Shown here: positions 31,972 through 40,160 of the stretch, piece by piece
Numbering within the stretch: the stretch's first letter is position 1
Layout: the number at the start of each line of letters is the position of its first letter
Assembly (NCBI GenBank): GCA_045545095.1
Contig: JAZQAG010000041.1
Location: 83,046-147,045, forward strand
Source of the DNA: Phocaeicola_A sp045545095
Lineage (GTDB): Bacteria; Bacteroidota; Bacteroidia; Bacteroidales; Bacteroidaceae
Direction of reading: 5' to 3'
DNA length: 64,000 nucleotides
Program-made: the position numbers and the translations under genes
The notes under the pieces: generated by a model
Databases searched by the model: none
The model's input: only the letters and a program-made list of their open reading frames with translations
What the model was told of the DNA's origin: nothing

Positions 31972-32172
31972 TTTTTTTTCTTATAAAGGAGGTTTGGGTG
32001 TTATAATATTTAAGAAATAGGAATTAGATGATTTTCACACATTATATTATTATATGCAAATATGTCAATGCATTAATACACCAATGCCGCATTATCCCAA
32101 TTAACGGACTTTCACCTCAAATTCGCAACTACATACTGTCCTTCCTTTCCTCGTATCAATCTGTTGCATTTT

Positions 32173-32228
32173 TAGGGATTTCCCTACCAAGAATTAGGGA
32201 TTTCCCCTTGGGGGTATGAAATCCCCTA
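32173..32228. promoter_or_regulatory. TAGGGATTTCCCTA operator-like repeats
   Basis: TAGGGATTTCCCTA (32173-32186, near-perfect palindrome) is followed exactly 22 bp later by TAGGGATTTCCCCT (32195-32208), and an inverted relative, TATGAAATCCCCTA (32215-32228), abuts the -7 box. GGGATTTC and GAAATCCC also form an 8-bp dyad around 32197-32225. The cluster covers the -33 region of the next gene, where a repressor or activator would be expected. Confidence 0.7.
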
Positions 32229-32230
32229 CG

Positions 32231-32238
32231 TATCTTTG
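32231..32238 (+). promoter_or_regulatory. -7 box for Trp/His/Ser-rich protein gene
   Basis: TATCTTTG matches TAnnTTTG; predicted start near 32244, giving a leader of about 40 nt to the ATG at 32284. The -33 region is occupied by the GGGATTTC dyad instead of TTTG. Confidence 0.6.
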
Positions 32239-32283
32239 TATCGTCAAAAAATAGAAATGTATAACCTAATAAATATAAGCAGT

Positions 32284-33759
32284 ATGAAGAAGTCGATGTT
32301 GTTATCAGTGTTGATGCTGTCCCTGCCCATGGCAATGATGGCACAGAGTGTGGACGATGACCTCTACTTTGTTCCTAAGAAAAAGGTGGAGAAGACTACG
32401 ACAACGGATCGCGGTGGAGAAACAACCACTACCGTGAAGGTGACCACTCAGAACAGTAATGTTGAGACCACCGTATCGAGCCGCCAGTTGCAAAACGCTA
32501 CGAACGTGGTACGCGATGCCTCGGGAAAAGAGCGGGATGTAGATGAATACAACCGTCGATATGCCCCTGCAGGCGAAGAAGAGTACGTGGAAGAATATGT
32601 AGAAGAACCGGAAGGCGAATGGGTGAACGGATTCGAAGGTACGAACGAAGAGTACGAATATGCCACACGCCTGATCAGATTCAGAAGCCCACGAGTGGCG
32701 GTGCCCTTGAGCAGCCCTCTGTATTGGGATATCGTGTATGAATGGTCTCCGTTTGACTGGAATATCTATACGGATGGCTTCTATGCCTATGCCTTCCCAA
32801 GATTCAGCAACCCGCTATGGTGGGATTGGAGATTTGACCCCTGGCATTGGAACTACGGATGGAACTGGCATCTCGGATGGGGATACGGTGGATTCGGATT
32901 CAGTTTCGGATGGGGAGACCCCTGGTATCACCACGGGTGGTATGGGCACCACCATCACCACCATCACCACGGCCCGATATGGGGCGGAGGAGGACACCAC
33001 ATAGGAGGATGGAAACAGGGATTCTACTACGACAACCGCAAGCGGGTGGCCAGCCGCACTGCCAGCGCACAAGCCACACGAAAAGAGGCTCAGGCCGTAC
33101 GGGCAACAAGAGGCAATGACCGTGAGACTGCTGCTTCCAGAAGCGGACAAACGGCTACACGCAACTCTAACCGCGGAAGCTCGACACGAGGGGAAGCGAC
33201 AACGGTATCGCGCAACAACAACGGCCAGAATGCAACCCGCACAGGACGCACGACAGGACGCGTAGTGACATCACGCAACTCTGAAAATGCCGTACGCAGT
33301 ACTACAGGACGTGGATTCACCATCGGCGAACCGACACAACAGGGACGCAACACAAGCACACGAAACCAGGTGAGCACCCGCAACAACAACGAGCAGAAGC
33401 AGAATGCGACGACAAGAAGCTCTTCACGATACTCGCGCAGCAGTTCGACCGAAGGACGTTCTTCCGGCACCTATACACGCACAAGCTCTACACGTAGCTC
33501 CTCGGGCAGTAGCACTTCACGCTCAAGCAGCCGAGGAAGTTACTCGGGAAGCTCCAGCAGAAGCTCGTCAGGAAGTTCATACGGCTCGTACTCGGGAAGC
33601 AGTTCGACACGCAGCTCTGGAGGCTCATACTCCAGCGGAAGTTCGTCACGCAGCTCCAGCAGTGGTTCATACTCCAGCGGAAGTTCATCACGCAGCTCTG
33701 GCGGTTCATTCTCCGGAGGCGGTGGTAGTAGCCGTGGAGGAGGAGGCGGACGCCGATAA
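32284..33759 (+). CDS. Secreted low-complexity protein, Trp/Gly/His-rich core and Ser/Arg-rich tail
   Basis: Unrecognised family, 491 residues. Start at 32284 gives the signal peptide MKKSMLLSVLMLSLPMAMMA; upstream in-frame codons overlap the promoter. Residues about 20-110 are Thr/Val- and acid-rich (TTTTDRGGETTTTVKVTT, EEEYVEEYVEEPEGEW). About 145-240 is strikingly aromatic (WWDWRFDPWHWNYGWNWHLG) and ends in eight consecutive histidines (GHHHHHHHHG). About 250-365 is Arg/Thr/Asn-rich, and the last 110 residues are Ser/Gly/Arg repeats (SGSSSRSSSGS-type) ending in GGGGGRR. The tail is DNA-repetitive and likely variable in length. Possibly a metal-binding or matrix-like surface protein; no function can be claimed. 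Confidence 0.75.
   Translation: MKKSMLLSVLMLSLPMAMMAQSVDDDLYFVPKKKVEKTTTTDRGGETTTTVKVTTQNSNVETTVSSRQLQNATNVVRDASGKERDVDEYNRRYAPAGEEEYVEEYVEEPEGEWVNGFEGTNEEYEYATRLIRFRSPRVAVPLSSPLYWDIVYEWSPFDWNIYTDGFYAYAFPRFSNPLWWDWRFDPWHWNYGWNWHLGWGYGGFGFSFGWGDPWYHHGWYGHHHHHHHHGPIWGGGGHHIGGWKQGFYYDNRKRVASRTASAQATRKEAQAVRATRGNDRETAASRSGQTATRNSNRGSSTRGEATTVSRNNNGQNATRTGRTTGRVVTSRNSENAVRSTTGRGFTIGEPTQQGRNTSTRNQVSTRNNNEQKQNATTRSSSRYSRSSSTEGRSSGTYTRTSSTRSSSGSSTSRSSSRGSYSGSSSRSSSGSSYGSYSGSSSTRSSGGSYSSGSSSRSSSSGSYSSGSSSRSSGGSFSGGGGSSRGGGGGRR
33420..33735 (+). repeat. Ser/Gly/Arg-coding low-complexity repeats
   Basis: Reiterated short units such as CAGCTCTGGAGGCTCATAC and variants (AGCGGAAGTTCGTCACGCAG) encode Ser-Ser-Gly-Ser and Ser-Ser-Arg runs. 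Several 15-20-base stretches recur with few changes, so copy number may vary between strains. Confidence 0.7.
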
Positions 33760-33888
33760 AGCCTTATGGGAATTGGGAGACCTGCTCTCCCACCCCCTCT
33801 CCAAAAGGAAATAATACAGAGAACCGGGAAAGTGGCAGGGGATGCCCTGCACAAGAGAATTACAACCTTAATAAAGAAATGTATATAT

Positions 33889-35580
33889 ATGAAGACTAAC
33901 TATAAAAGATTCCTGACCAGCACGATAGCTATGGTCATGGTGGGTGGAATGTTGCAAGCCCAGACACAATACGAAGCAGCTCGTCTGACGGACAACGACC
34001 TGAATGGTACAGCCCGATTCGTGGGCATGGGAGGCGCCATGAGTGCCTTGGGTGGAGACATCTCGACCATCAGTACGAACCCCGCGGGTATTGCTCTCTT
34101 CCGACGCAACGATTTCTCCACATCACTGAGCCTTATGGACAGTAAGACCTCGACCGATATGGAAGGGGTGAAGGGCGAAGACGGACAGACACGCCTCTCT
34201 TTCGACCAACTGGGTGTGGTATTCAGCCGGAAAGTGAGTAACGAAGGTTCGCTGAGATACTTCAACTTTGCCATGAACTACCACAAGCAACGCAACTTCA
34301 ACAGACGGATGACCATGTATGGCGATCTCTTCGGACAATCGCTGAGTGACCAGATTGCATGGATGGGAAACACCGGACCTAACGGAAGCTATGACCCCAT
34401 AGCCCTACACACCTACGACCGCATATATGGCGACCTGAGCACGAACTACTACGGGGACAATTGGAGTGACATCTCATGGCTGAGTGTGCTGGGCATACAG
34501 GGCGGACTCATAGGACCGGCCATCGGAAGCGAACCACAAGAGGGAGACAGACCCTGGACAGACGCTGACGGAAACCAGTATGTGGATGAGAATGGAAACC
34601 CACTCTATGAATACAGACATTATGAAGGTATGGCAGGCCACGAAGCCACATACAAAAGCCGCGAGACGGGCGGTGTGAATGTCTTTGACTTCAACCTCTC
34701 GGCCAACATCAATGACCGGGTATATCTGGGAATGACCGTGGGTGCCCACCATGTGAGCTACAAACGTACATCGGCCTATAGCGAAGTGGGTGAGTTCAGC
34801 GGAGAAGAGACACTTTATACCCTGGCCAACAGCTACCGCACGGAAGGTACGGGAGTGAATGCCAAATTCGGTATCATCGTGCGCCCCATAGAGGCATCAC
34901 CCTTCCGCATAGGATTGGCCATACATACTCCCACATGTTACGAATTGAAGGATACACACAGTGCATCACTCACCTCCAATGTGGGCGGCTATGACTACAC
35001 CGGCTCGACGGACAAGGCGGTGACGGAATACCTGCTCTACACTCCCTGGAAGTTCAACCTCAGTCTGGGACATACCATCGGCACATCGATAGCCCTCGGA
35101 GCCGAATATGAATATACAGATTATTCATCAGCCGGACTCCACTACGATGAAGAGTATGAGATGGAAGAGGAGAACACATGGATTGAGGAGGACCTGAAGG
35201 GGGTACACACTTTCCGCGTAGGTATGGAAGCCAAATTGCTCCCCGAATTCAGCCTCCGTGCCGGATACAACTACAGCACGGCTGCTTTTGAAAAGAGTGC
35301 TTACAAATGGCTATTCCCGAACACCACACGTACCGATGCAGAGTATGAAAATACATTGGCACGCAACTGTTTCACCGTGGGTATGGGATACCGCATCGGA
35401 CAATTATACCTGGATGCTGCCTACCAATACTGTTGCCAGAAGAGTGAATTCTATCCTTTCGACAGCCAATATAGCGCAGAGGTAGTGAGCTATCCAACAA
35501 CGGCTGACGGCCTGTTGCCCGCTACGGATGTGAAAAACGAGCGCAACCAGCTTATGCTGACCATAGGATACCGATTCTAA
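33889..35580 (+). CDS. OmpP1/FadL-family outer-membrane transporter
   Basis: Outer-membrane beta-barrel of 563 residues like FadL/TodX hydrophobic-substrate channels. The ATG at 33889 starts the signal peptide (FLTSTIAMVMVGGMLQAQ); an open frame extends 41 codons upstream but is not signal-like. After the signal, QTQYEAARLTDNDLNGTARF and GMGGAMSALGGDISTISTNP with PAGIA are the FadL N-terminal hatch motifs (Asn-Pro-Ala-Gly). The final strand NQLMLTIGYRF ends in the required phenylalanine. A small hairpin (33774-33792) lies between it and the low-complexity protein gene. A strong bidirectional terminator follows. Confidence 0.88.
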   Translation: MKTNYKRFLTSTIAMVMVGGMLQAQTQYEAARLTDNDLNGTARFVGMGGAMSALGGDISTISTNPAGIALFRRNDFSTSLSLMDSKTSTDMEGVKGEDGQTRLSFDQLGVVFSRKVSNEGSLRYFNFAMNYHKQRNFNRRMTMYGDLFGQSLSDQIAWMGNTGPNGSYDPIALHTYDRIYGDLSTNYYGDNWSDISWLSVLGIQGGLIGPAIGSEPQEGDRPWTDADGNQYVDENGNPLYEYRHYEGMAGHEATYKSRETGGVNVFDFNLSANINDRVYLGMTVGAHHVSYKRTSAYSEVGEFSGEETLYTLANSYRTEGTGVNAKFGIIVRPIEASPFRIGLAIHTPTCYELKDTHSASLTSNVGGYDYTGSTDKAVTEYLLYTPWKFNLSLGHTIGTSIALGAEYEYTDYSSAGLHYDEEYEMEEENTWIEEDLKGVHTFRVGMEAKLLPEFSLRAGYNYSTAAFEKSAYKWLFPNTTRTDAEYENTLARNCFTVGMGYRIGQLYLDAAYQYCCQKSEFYPFDSQYSAEVVSYPTTADGLLPATDVKNERNQLMLTIGYRF

Positions 35581-35602
35581 GGAATCAGGAAAAGAGAAGG
35601 AA

Positions 35603-35650
35603 AATTTTTAGGCACAGACTTTTCGTTCGCGAAAAATCTGTGCCTAAATT
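35603..35650. terminator. Bidirectional terminator
   Basis: Long nearly perfect stem (AATTTTTAGGCACAGA ... TCTGTGCCTAAATT) with an inner TTTTCG-TTCG-CGAAAA extension. It sits between the FadL-like gene (plus) and the DUF2007 gene (minus), with T/A runs on both sides. Confidence 0.9.
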
Positions 35651-35678
35651 CATTTCTGACATAACCTCCCTACAATAA

Positions 35679-35882
35679 TCACTCCCGCGAGGCTACGACC
35701 TGACGGGCACGCTGATAGTCTTCATCGTTTACAAGGACCTTCACATTGCCACCCGAGGTGAGATAAGGTGAGGTGACAGCACCCAAACTCTCGTCACGCA
35801 ACATACAATCGACACACTCTGTCTGCAATAACCCCTTCACGATTTCGGCCTCCCAAAGAGAGCCTTCAAATACTTCCTTCAT
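35679..35882 (-). CDS. DUF2007 small protein
   Basis: A 67-residue protein of the DUF2007 ('putative signal transducing') family. The pattern VFEGSLWEAEIVKGLLQTEC (residues 4-23), then SGGNVKVLVNDEDYQRARQV near the C-terminus, is characteristic; the fold is a single ferredoxin-like domain related to PII-type folds. No signal peptide, so cytoplasmic. Function unknown. It stands alone between two terminator-like hairpins. Confidence 0.85.
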   Translation of the reverse strand: MKEVFEGSLWEAEIVKGLLQTECVDCMLRDESLGAVTSPYLTSGGNVKVLVNDEDYQRARQVVASRE

Positions 35883-36000
35883 ATCTTTACAGTTTTATAA
35901 CGTTATGCTCAAAAGATACTGATTGTCCACAAACGGTAAACACCCGCTACAGAATCTTTGTTCAAGTTTTTTTCTTCACTTCCTCTCTACAAAAACACAA

Positions 36001-36052
36001 TGTGGTGATGCATGATGCGGGAAATGCTCCCCCTCGCCCACACATCACCACA
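36001..36052 (-). terminator. Possible terminator of acyl-CoA synthetase gene
   Basis: Perfect 10-bp arms TGTGGTGATG (36001-36010) and CATCACCACA (36043-36052) with a 32-nt loop. On the minus strand it lies 24 bp after the stop at 36076 and is followed by TTGTGTTTTTG. The loop is long, so confidence is modest. Confidence 0.45.
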
Positions 36053-36075
36053 AAGGCTCTTTCGTACTACGCGGA

Positions 36076-37731
36076 TTATTTCTTGTCGTTCTGACGAATC
36101 TCTACACGGCGAATCTTGCCACTGATGGTCTTGGGCAGCTCATCCACGAACTCAATGACACGAGGATATTTATAGGGAGCAGTGACACGCTTCACATGAT
36201 CCTGAAGTTCCTTAATCAAAGCTTCGCCTGCCTGTGCCTTGCAATCCTGAGCAAGGACAATGGTGGCTTTTACCACCTGTCCACGGATTTCATCGGGCAC
36301 ACCGGTAATGGCACACTCCACAACAGAGGGATGAGTCATAAGGGCACTCTCCACCTCGAAGGGGCCAATGCGATAACCGGAGCTCTTGATGACATCATCG
36401 GCACGACCTACAAACCAATAGTAGCCATCCTCATCGCGCCAAGCCACATCACCGGTATAATAGATATTGTCACGCCACACATCCTTTGTCAACTCAGGAT
36501 TGCGGAAATACTCCTTGAAAAGTCCGAGAGGCTTACCCTTGTCTGTACGGATAACAATCTGTCCTTGCTCTCCATCCTCAGCTGAACGGCCATCAGGAGT
36601 CAACAAGTCTATATCATACTGAGGGTTGGGCACGCCCATACTGCCCGGCTTCGGAGCCATCCAAGGGAAGGTGGCCAATGTCAGGGTGGTCTCTGTCTGA
36701 CCGAATCCTTCCATCAGACGAATGCCTGTCAACTCCTTGAAAGTATCATACACGGCTCCATTCAACGCCTCACCCGCCGTGGTACAATACTCCAATGAGG
36801 AGAGATCAAACTTGCGCAAATCCTCACGAATCAGGAAACGATAGATAGTGGGAGGCGCACAAAGGGAGGTGATACGGTACTGCTCTATTTTGTGCAGGAT
36901 ATCGGCCGGAGTGAACTTCTCATGGTCATAGACAAAAATGTTGGCTCCGGCAAACCACTGGCCATAGAGTTTGCCCCATACGGCCTTGCCCCACCCTGTA
37001 TCAGCGATGGTCAAATGAAGACTATCATTATGCAGATAATGCCACAAATATCCGGTGGTGATATGCCCCAAGGGGTAGGTGAAATCATGAGCCACCATCT
37101 TGGGCTCACCAGTAGTACCGGAAGTGAAGTACATGAGCATCACATCATCATTGGTGTTCACCTGCTCGGGGCGCACAAAGGGAGGTGCCTCTTCAAGCCC
37201 CTGTTTGAAATCGCTGAACCCTTCAGGAATCTCAGGGCCAACGCTCACCAAGGCTTTCACTGTAGGGCTATCAGGCATAGCGGCCAGAATATGATCTGTA
37301 ATCACAGATTCACCAGCGGCAATGATAGCTTTGATACCGGCGGCATTACAACGATATACAATATCTTTTTTGGTCAAGAGATGGGTAGCGGGTATCACCA
37401 CGGCACCCAACTTATGCAACGCCATGATGGAGAACCAGAACTCATAACGACGTTTGAGAATCAGCATCACAGGGTCTCCCTTGCCAATGCCCAAAGTCTG
37501 GAAATAGGAGGCGGTACGGTCAGTCTCACGCTTCATGTCTGCGAAAGTGAACTGACGCTCTTCGCCATGGTCATTTGTCCACAAAAGAGCTTTCTTGTCG
37601 GGTTGCTCGGCGGCATAGACATCCACCACATCGTAAGCGAAATTGAAATTCTCTGGCACATTAATGTGCAAATTCTGTTTATAGTCCTCTTGAGAGGTGA
37701 ATACGGTCTGTTTTAAAAAACGTTCTATCAT
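36076..37731 (-). CDS. AMP-forming acyl-CoA synthetase
   Basis: Activates a carboxylic acid with ATP and CoA (acetyl-/medium-chain acyl-CoA synthetase type), 551 residues, cytoplasmic. The ATG at 37731 (MIERFLKQTVFTS) is chosen; the frame is open 28 codons further up but overlaps the preceding regulator gene. The adenylate-forming P-loop is YFTSGTTGEPKMV (about 184-196), the A5 motif is EGFGQTETTLT (about 340), and TGDVAWRDEDGYYWFVGRAD (about 425) is A7-A8. The final catalytic lysine lies in PKTISGKIRR. It follows the cupin/HTH gene by 43 bp, which probably regulates it. Exact acid unknown. Confidence 0.9.
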   Translation of the reverse strand: MIERFLKQTVFTSQEDYKQNLHINVPENFNFAYDVVDVYAAEQPDKKALLWTNDHGEERQFTFADMKRETDRTASYFQTLGIGKGDPVMLILKRRYEFWFSIMALHKLGAVVIPATHLLTKKDIVYRCNAAGIKAIIAAGESVITDHILAAMPDSPTVKALVSVGPEIPEGFSDFKQGLEEAPPFVRPEQVNTNDDVMLMYFTSGTTGEPKMVAHDFTYPLGHITTGYLWHYLHNDSLHLTIADTGWGKAVWGKLYGQWFAGANIFVYDHEKFTPADILHKIEQYRITSLCAPPTIYRFLIREDLRKFDLSSLEYCTTAGEALNGAVYDTFKELTGIRLMEGFGQTETTLTLATFPWMAPKPGSMGVPNPQYDIDLLTPDGRSAEDGEQGQIVIRTDKGKPLGLFKEYFRNPELTKDVWRDNIYYTGDVAWRDEDGYYWFVGRADDVIKSSGYRIGPFEVESALMTHPSVVECAITGVPDEIRGQVVKATIVLAQDCKAQAGEALIKELQDHVKRVTAPYKYPRVIEFVDELPKTISGKIRRVEIRQNDKK

Positions 37732-37774
37732 GTATTTATGTGAATTTGTAGGTTCATGTTTATTGATGCCTATC

Positions 37775-38329
37775 TTACATGATGGCTGCCAAAAAGCGCA
37801 CAGGTTTTCCATCAAGCGCCTTCATACCATGTGGCTGAAGAGAGTCGAAATAAAGGCTGTCACCGGGATTCAGGATAATCTCCTTGCCACCCAAGTTAAC
37901 CAACAGGCGTCCTTCGAGGATGTAACTGATCTCTTGTCCTGTATGACTATTCAGATGCAAAGGTGCATCATCGTCTTTAGGCTCAACCGTCACAATGAAA
38001 GGGTCAATCTTCCGGTCACGGAAGCCGGAAGCCAAAGCCTCATACTTATAAGCCTTGCTACGCTCTACAGAAATACCTTTACCAGCACGAGTCAAGAAAT
38101 AGGAACTCATCTTCGGCTCTTCACCGAACATCAGGACATCTAATGTGATATCATACCGACGGGCTATCATCTGTAAGGCACTCACAGATATATCCTGTGA
38201 GCCACTCTCCATAGCCTGATACTCTTCCAACGACAAGTTGCAACTATCTGCAACCTCTTGCTCTGTCAATTCCAACACATCACGCAAACCACGCAAACGT
38301 GCTGCTATCTGTTTGATTTGATCATTCAT
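37775..38329 (-). CDS. XRE-type regulator with cupin sensor domain
   Basis: Transcription regulator of 184 residues. Residues about 8-65 are an XRE/Cro helix-turn-helix (LRDVLELTEQEVADSCNLSL), and about 105-182 are a cupin barrel (LHLNSHTGQEISYILEGRLL, LNPGDSLYFDSLQPHGMKAL) that should bind a small ligand. The family commonly controls a neighbouring synthetase, transporter or aldehyde dehydrogenase. Here the acyl-CoA synthetase follows on the same strand, so its ligand may be that enzyme's substrate or product. Confidence 0.9.
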   Translation of the reverse strand: MNDQIKQIAARLRGLRDVLELTEQEVADSCNLSLEEYQAMESGSQDISVSALQMIARRYDITLDVLMFGEEPKMSSYFLTRAGKGISVERSKAYKYEALASGFRDRKIDPFIVTVEPKDDDAPLHLNSHTGQEISYILEGRLLVNLGGKEIILNPGDSLYFDSLQPHGMKALDGKPVRFLAAIM

Positions 38330-38378
38330 GATTCTATATTTTAGTATTGATTCTATTTTTCGCTCTTTAATCTCTTAA

Positions 38379-38386
38379 CAAAAGTA
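38379..38386 (-). promoter_or_regulatory. -7 box for cupin regulator/acyl-CoA synthetase operon
   Basis: Minus-strand TACTTTTG matches TAnnTTTG, 49 bp before the ATG at 38329. No clear -33 element. Confidence 0.5.
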
Positions 38387-38412
38387 CTTACACAATATTT
38401 CACCCCATAGCA

Positions 38413-39186
38413 TCAACGGCTGGCCTTCATGGCCTTGATGATGGCCGAAGTGAATCCTGCATGTTCCAACTCGTTGATACCTTTAATGGTGATTCCGCCC
38501 GGAGTGGTAACTTTGTCAATCTCAATAGAGGGATGGGTATCATTATTGAGGAGTAGAGAGGCGGCTCCCATCACACTCTGAGCCACCATCCGTTGCGCAT
38601 CTTTGGGGTAAAGCCCCATCTCCACACCAGCCTGCATGGCTGCTTGCACATACTTCAACACATATGCTATGCCACACGATGTGAGAGCGGTGGTGGCCGC
38701 CAACTGACTCTCCGGCACCATCATCGCCATACCCATCTCATTGAATATCTCTACCATCAGGCGCTCATGTTCGGGAGTAGCCTGCCTACTGGATATCAAG
38801 GTCATACTCTGCAATTGGGAAATAGCGGTATTGGGAACAATCCTGAACATCGTCAATTCTGGAGAGGCTGTATATTCTACCAACTGTTCGAAACTGATTC
38901 CGGCAGCCACAGAAACTAATACCTGATGGGATTGGAGCGACAACTCGGAAAGGACAGGCTTCATCAGCCAGGGCTTTACGGCCACAACCACAAAATCTGC
39001 ATCACTGACAGCTACACGATTATCCGTAGTGACACTTATCAAAGGATACTCTTCGTGCAAAGATTGCAAAACTGTTTCGGACGGATCTGCGACCATTATA
39101 TCTGCCACATTGACGACCGTTCCTTTGGCCAACCCACGGGCAATTGCCCCACCCATGTTGCCAGCACCTATAATTGTTACTTTCAT
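38413..39186 (-). CDS. proC: Pyrroline-5-carboxylate reductase
   Basis: Final step of proline synthesis, reducing pyrroline-5-carboxylate with NAD(P)H. The 257-residue protein opens with a Rossmann fold MKVTIIGAGNMGGAIARGL (Gly-x-Gly-x-x-Gly), contains VSVAAGISFEQLV and RIVPNTAISQLQSMT, and ends with the family signature region TTPGGITIKGINELEHAGF. Length is typical (about 265). It lies 15-19 kb from proB and proA, so the three proline genes are in two places, as is usual in Bacteroidales. Confidence 0.95.
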   Translation of the reverse strand: MKVTIIGAGNMGGAIARGLAKGTVVNVADIMVADPSETVLQSLHEEYPLISVTTDNRVAVSDADFVVVAVKPWLMKPVLSELSLQSHQVLVSVAAGISFEQLVEYTASPELTMFRIVPNTAISQLQSMTLISSRQATPEHERLMVEIFNEMGMAMMVPESQLAATTALTSCGIAYVLKYVQAAMQAGVEMGLYPKDAQRMVAQSVMGAASLLLNNDTHPSIEIDKVTTPGGITIKGINELEHAGFTSAIIKAMKASR

Positions 39187-39216
39187 GTAAAGTTGTATTT
39201 ATTTAAATAATGCCTG

Positions 39217-39224
39217 CAAAGATA
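39217..39224 (-). promoter_or_regulatory. -7 box for proC
   Basis: Minus-strand TATCTTTG, 30 bp before the ATG at 39186, matches TAnnTTTG. The -33 element is not obvious. Confidence 0.55.
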
Positions 39225-39317
39225 CAGAAATGCTTGAGTTTACCCGTCTATTTTTCGAAAAATCTGTCTGATTACATGAAATTAGAAAGCAAAAAAACGT
39301 ATTTTCTTACATTTCTT

Positions 39318-39347
39318 TTTGTAAATCTTCAAAAAATACTACTTTTG
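39318..39347 (+). promoter_or_regulatory. Promoter of aquaporin gene
   Basis: TTTG (39318-39321), 18-bp spacer, TACTTTTG (39340-39347). Leader of about 28 nt to the ATG at 39381. Confidence 0.7.
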
Positions 39348-39380
39348 TAGCGACAAATTTTAATCAAAACACGTAAATTT

Positions 39381-40052
39381 ATGAAAAAGTATTTAGCAGA
39401 AATGGTTGGTACGATGGTTCTCGTACTGATGGGTTGCGGCACAGCCGTAAGTCTTAATTGTGGTGTAGATCCCGCTTCTGTAGTGGGTACTGCTGTAGCT
39501 TTTGGTTTGGCTGTTGTTGCCATGGCCTATACTATCGGTGGCATTAGTGGTTGTCATATCAATCCTGCCATCACACTCGGTTGTCTGTTGAGCGGACGTA
39601 TCAGTGGCAAAGATGCAGGCATGTACATGCTTTTCCAGGTAATTGGTGCATTTATCGGTTCTGCCTTGTTATACGTTTTGGTAAGCGGTTTGGCTCCCGA
39701 AGGTACTGCTACTGGTGCTAACACCTGCGCAGGTGGTGTTGTAAACGGCTTGATTGCTGAGATTGTATTGACATTCATTTTCGTATTGGTAGTATTAGGT
39801 ACTACTGATGCAAACAAAGGTGCCGGCAACTTCGCAGGATTGGCTATCGGTCTTTCACTGATCCTTATCCACTTGGTTGGTATCCACTATACAGGAACCT
39901 CTGTAAACCCTGCCCGTTCAATTGCCCCCGCAGTTTTCCAAGGTGGTGAAGCTCTGTCACAATTGTGGGTGTTCATCGTAGGACCATTTATCGGAGCCGC
40001 ATTGTCAGCCCTCGTTTGGAAGGTTTTGGCATGTGACAAGTGCAGCAAATAA
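39381..40052 (+). CDS. aqpZ: Aquaporin (AqpZ-like MIP channel)
   Basis: Inner-membrane water channel of the MIP family, 223 residues with six membrane helices and two half-helices. The two NPA boxes are NPAIT (61-65) and NPARS (176-180); the selectivity-filter arginine is R179, and a His in LIHLVGIHYTG and small residues before it resemble the water-selective AqpZ filter rather than the wider glycerol channel filter. Stands alone between its own promoter and a strong hairpin terminator. Water selectivity is inferred from the filter. Confidence 0.92.
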   Translation: MKKYLAEMVGTMVLVLMGCGTAVSLNCGVDPASVVGTAVAFGLAVVAMAYTIGGISGCHINPAITLGCLLSGRISGKDAGMYMLFQVIGAFIGSALLYVLVSGLAPEGTATGANTCAGGVVNGLIAEIVLTFIFVLVVLGTTDANKGAGNFAGLAIGLSLILIHLVGIHYTGTSVNPARSIAPAVFQGGEALSQLWVFIVGPFIGAALSALVWKVLACDKCSK

Positions 40053-40074
40053 TTCTTCACTTTAAGAATCATAT

Positions 40075-40114
40075 AAAAAAGAGAAGGCTCACACAATGTG
40101 GCCTTCTCTTTTTT
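40075..40114. terminator. Terminator after aquaporin gene
   Basis: AAAAAAGAGAAGGC / GCCTTCTCTTTTTT stem with an inner CACA-CAA-TGTG dyad, followed by T/A-rich sequence. It serves the aquaporin gene and, from the other side, possibly the AmpG-like operon. Confidence 0.9.
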
Positions 40115-40160
40115 ATTATATACTAACATTGGTATTTCTGGGGTAGGATACGCTTATATT

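Noticed and set aside
33000..33030. Polyhistidine run as a vector or tag artefact
   Set aside because: It lies inside a long native-looking gene with flanking Trp/Gly/His-rich sequence; no vector sequence is present.
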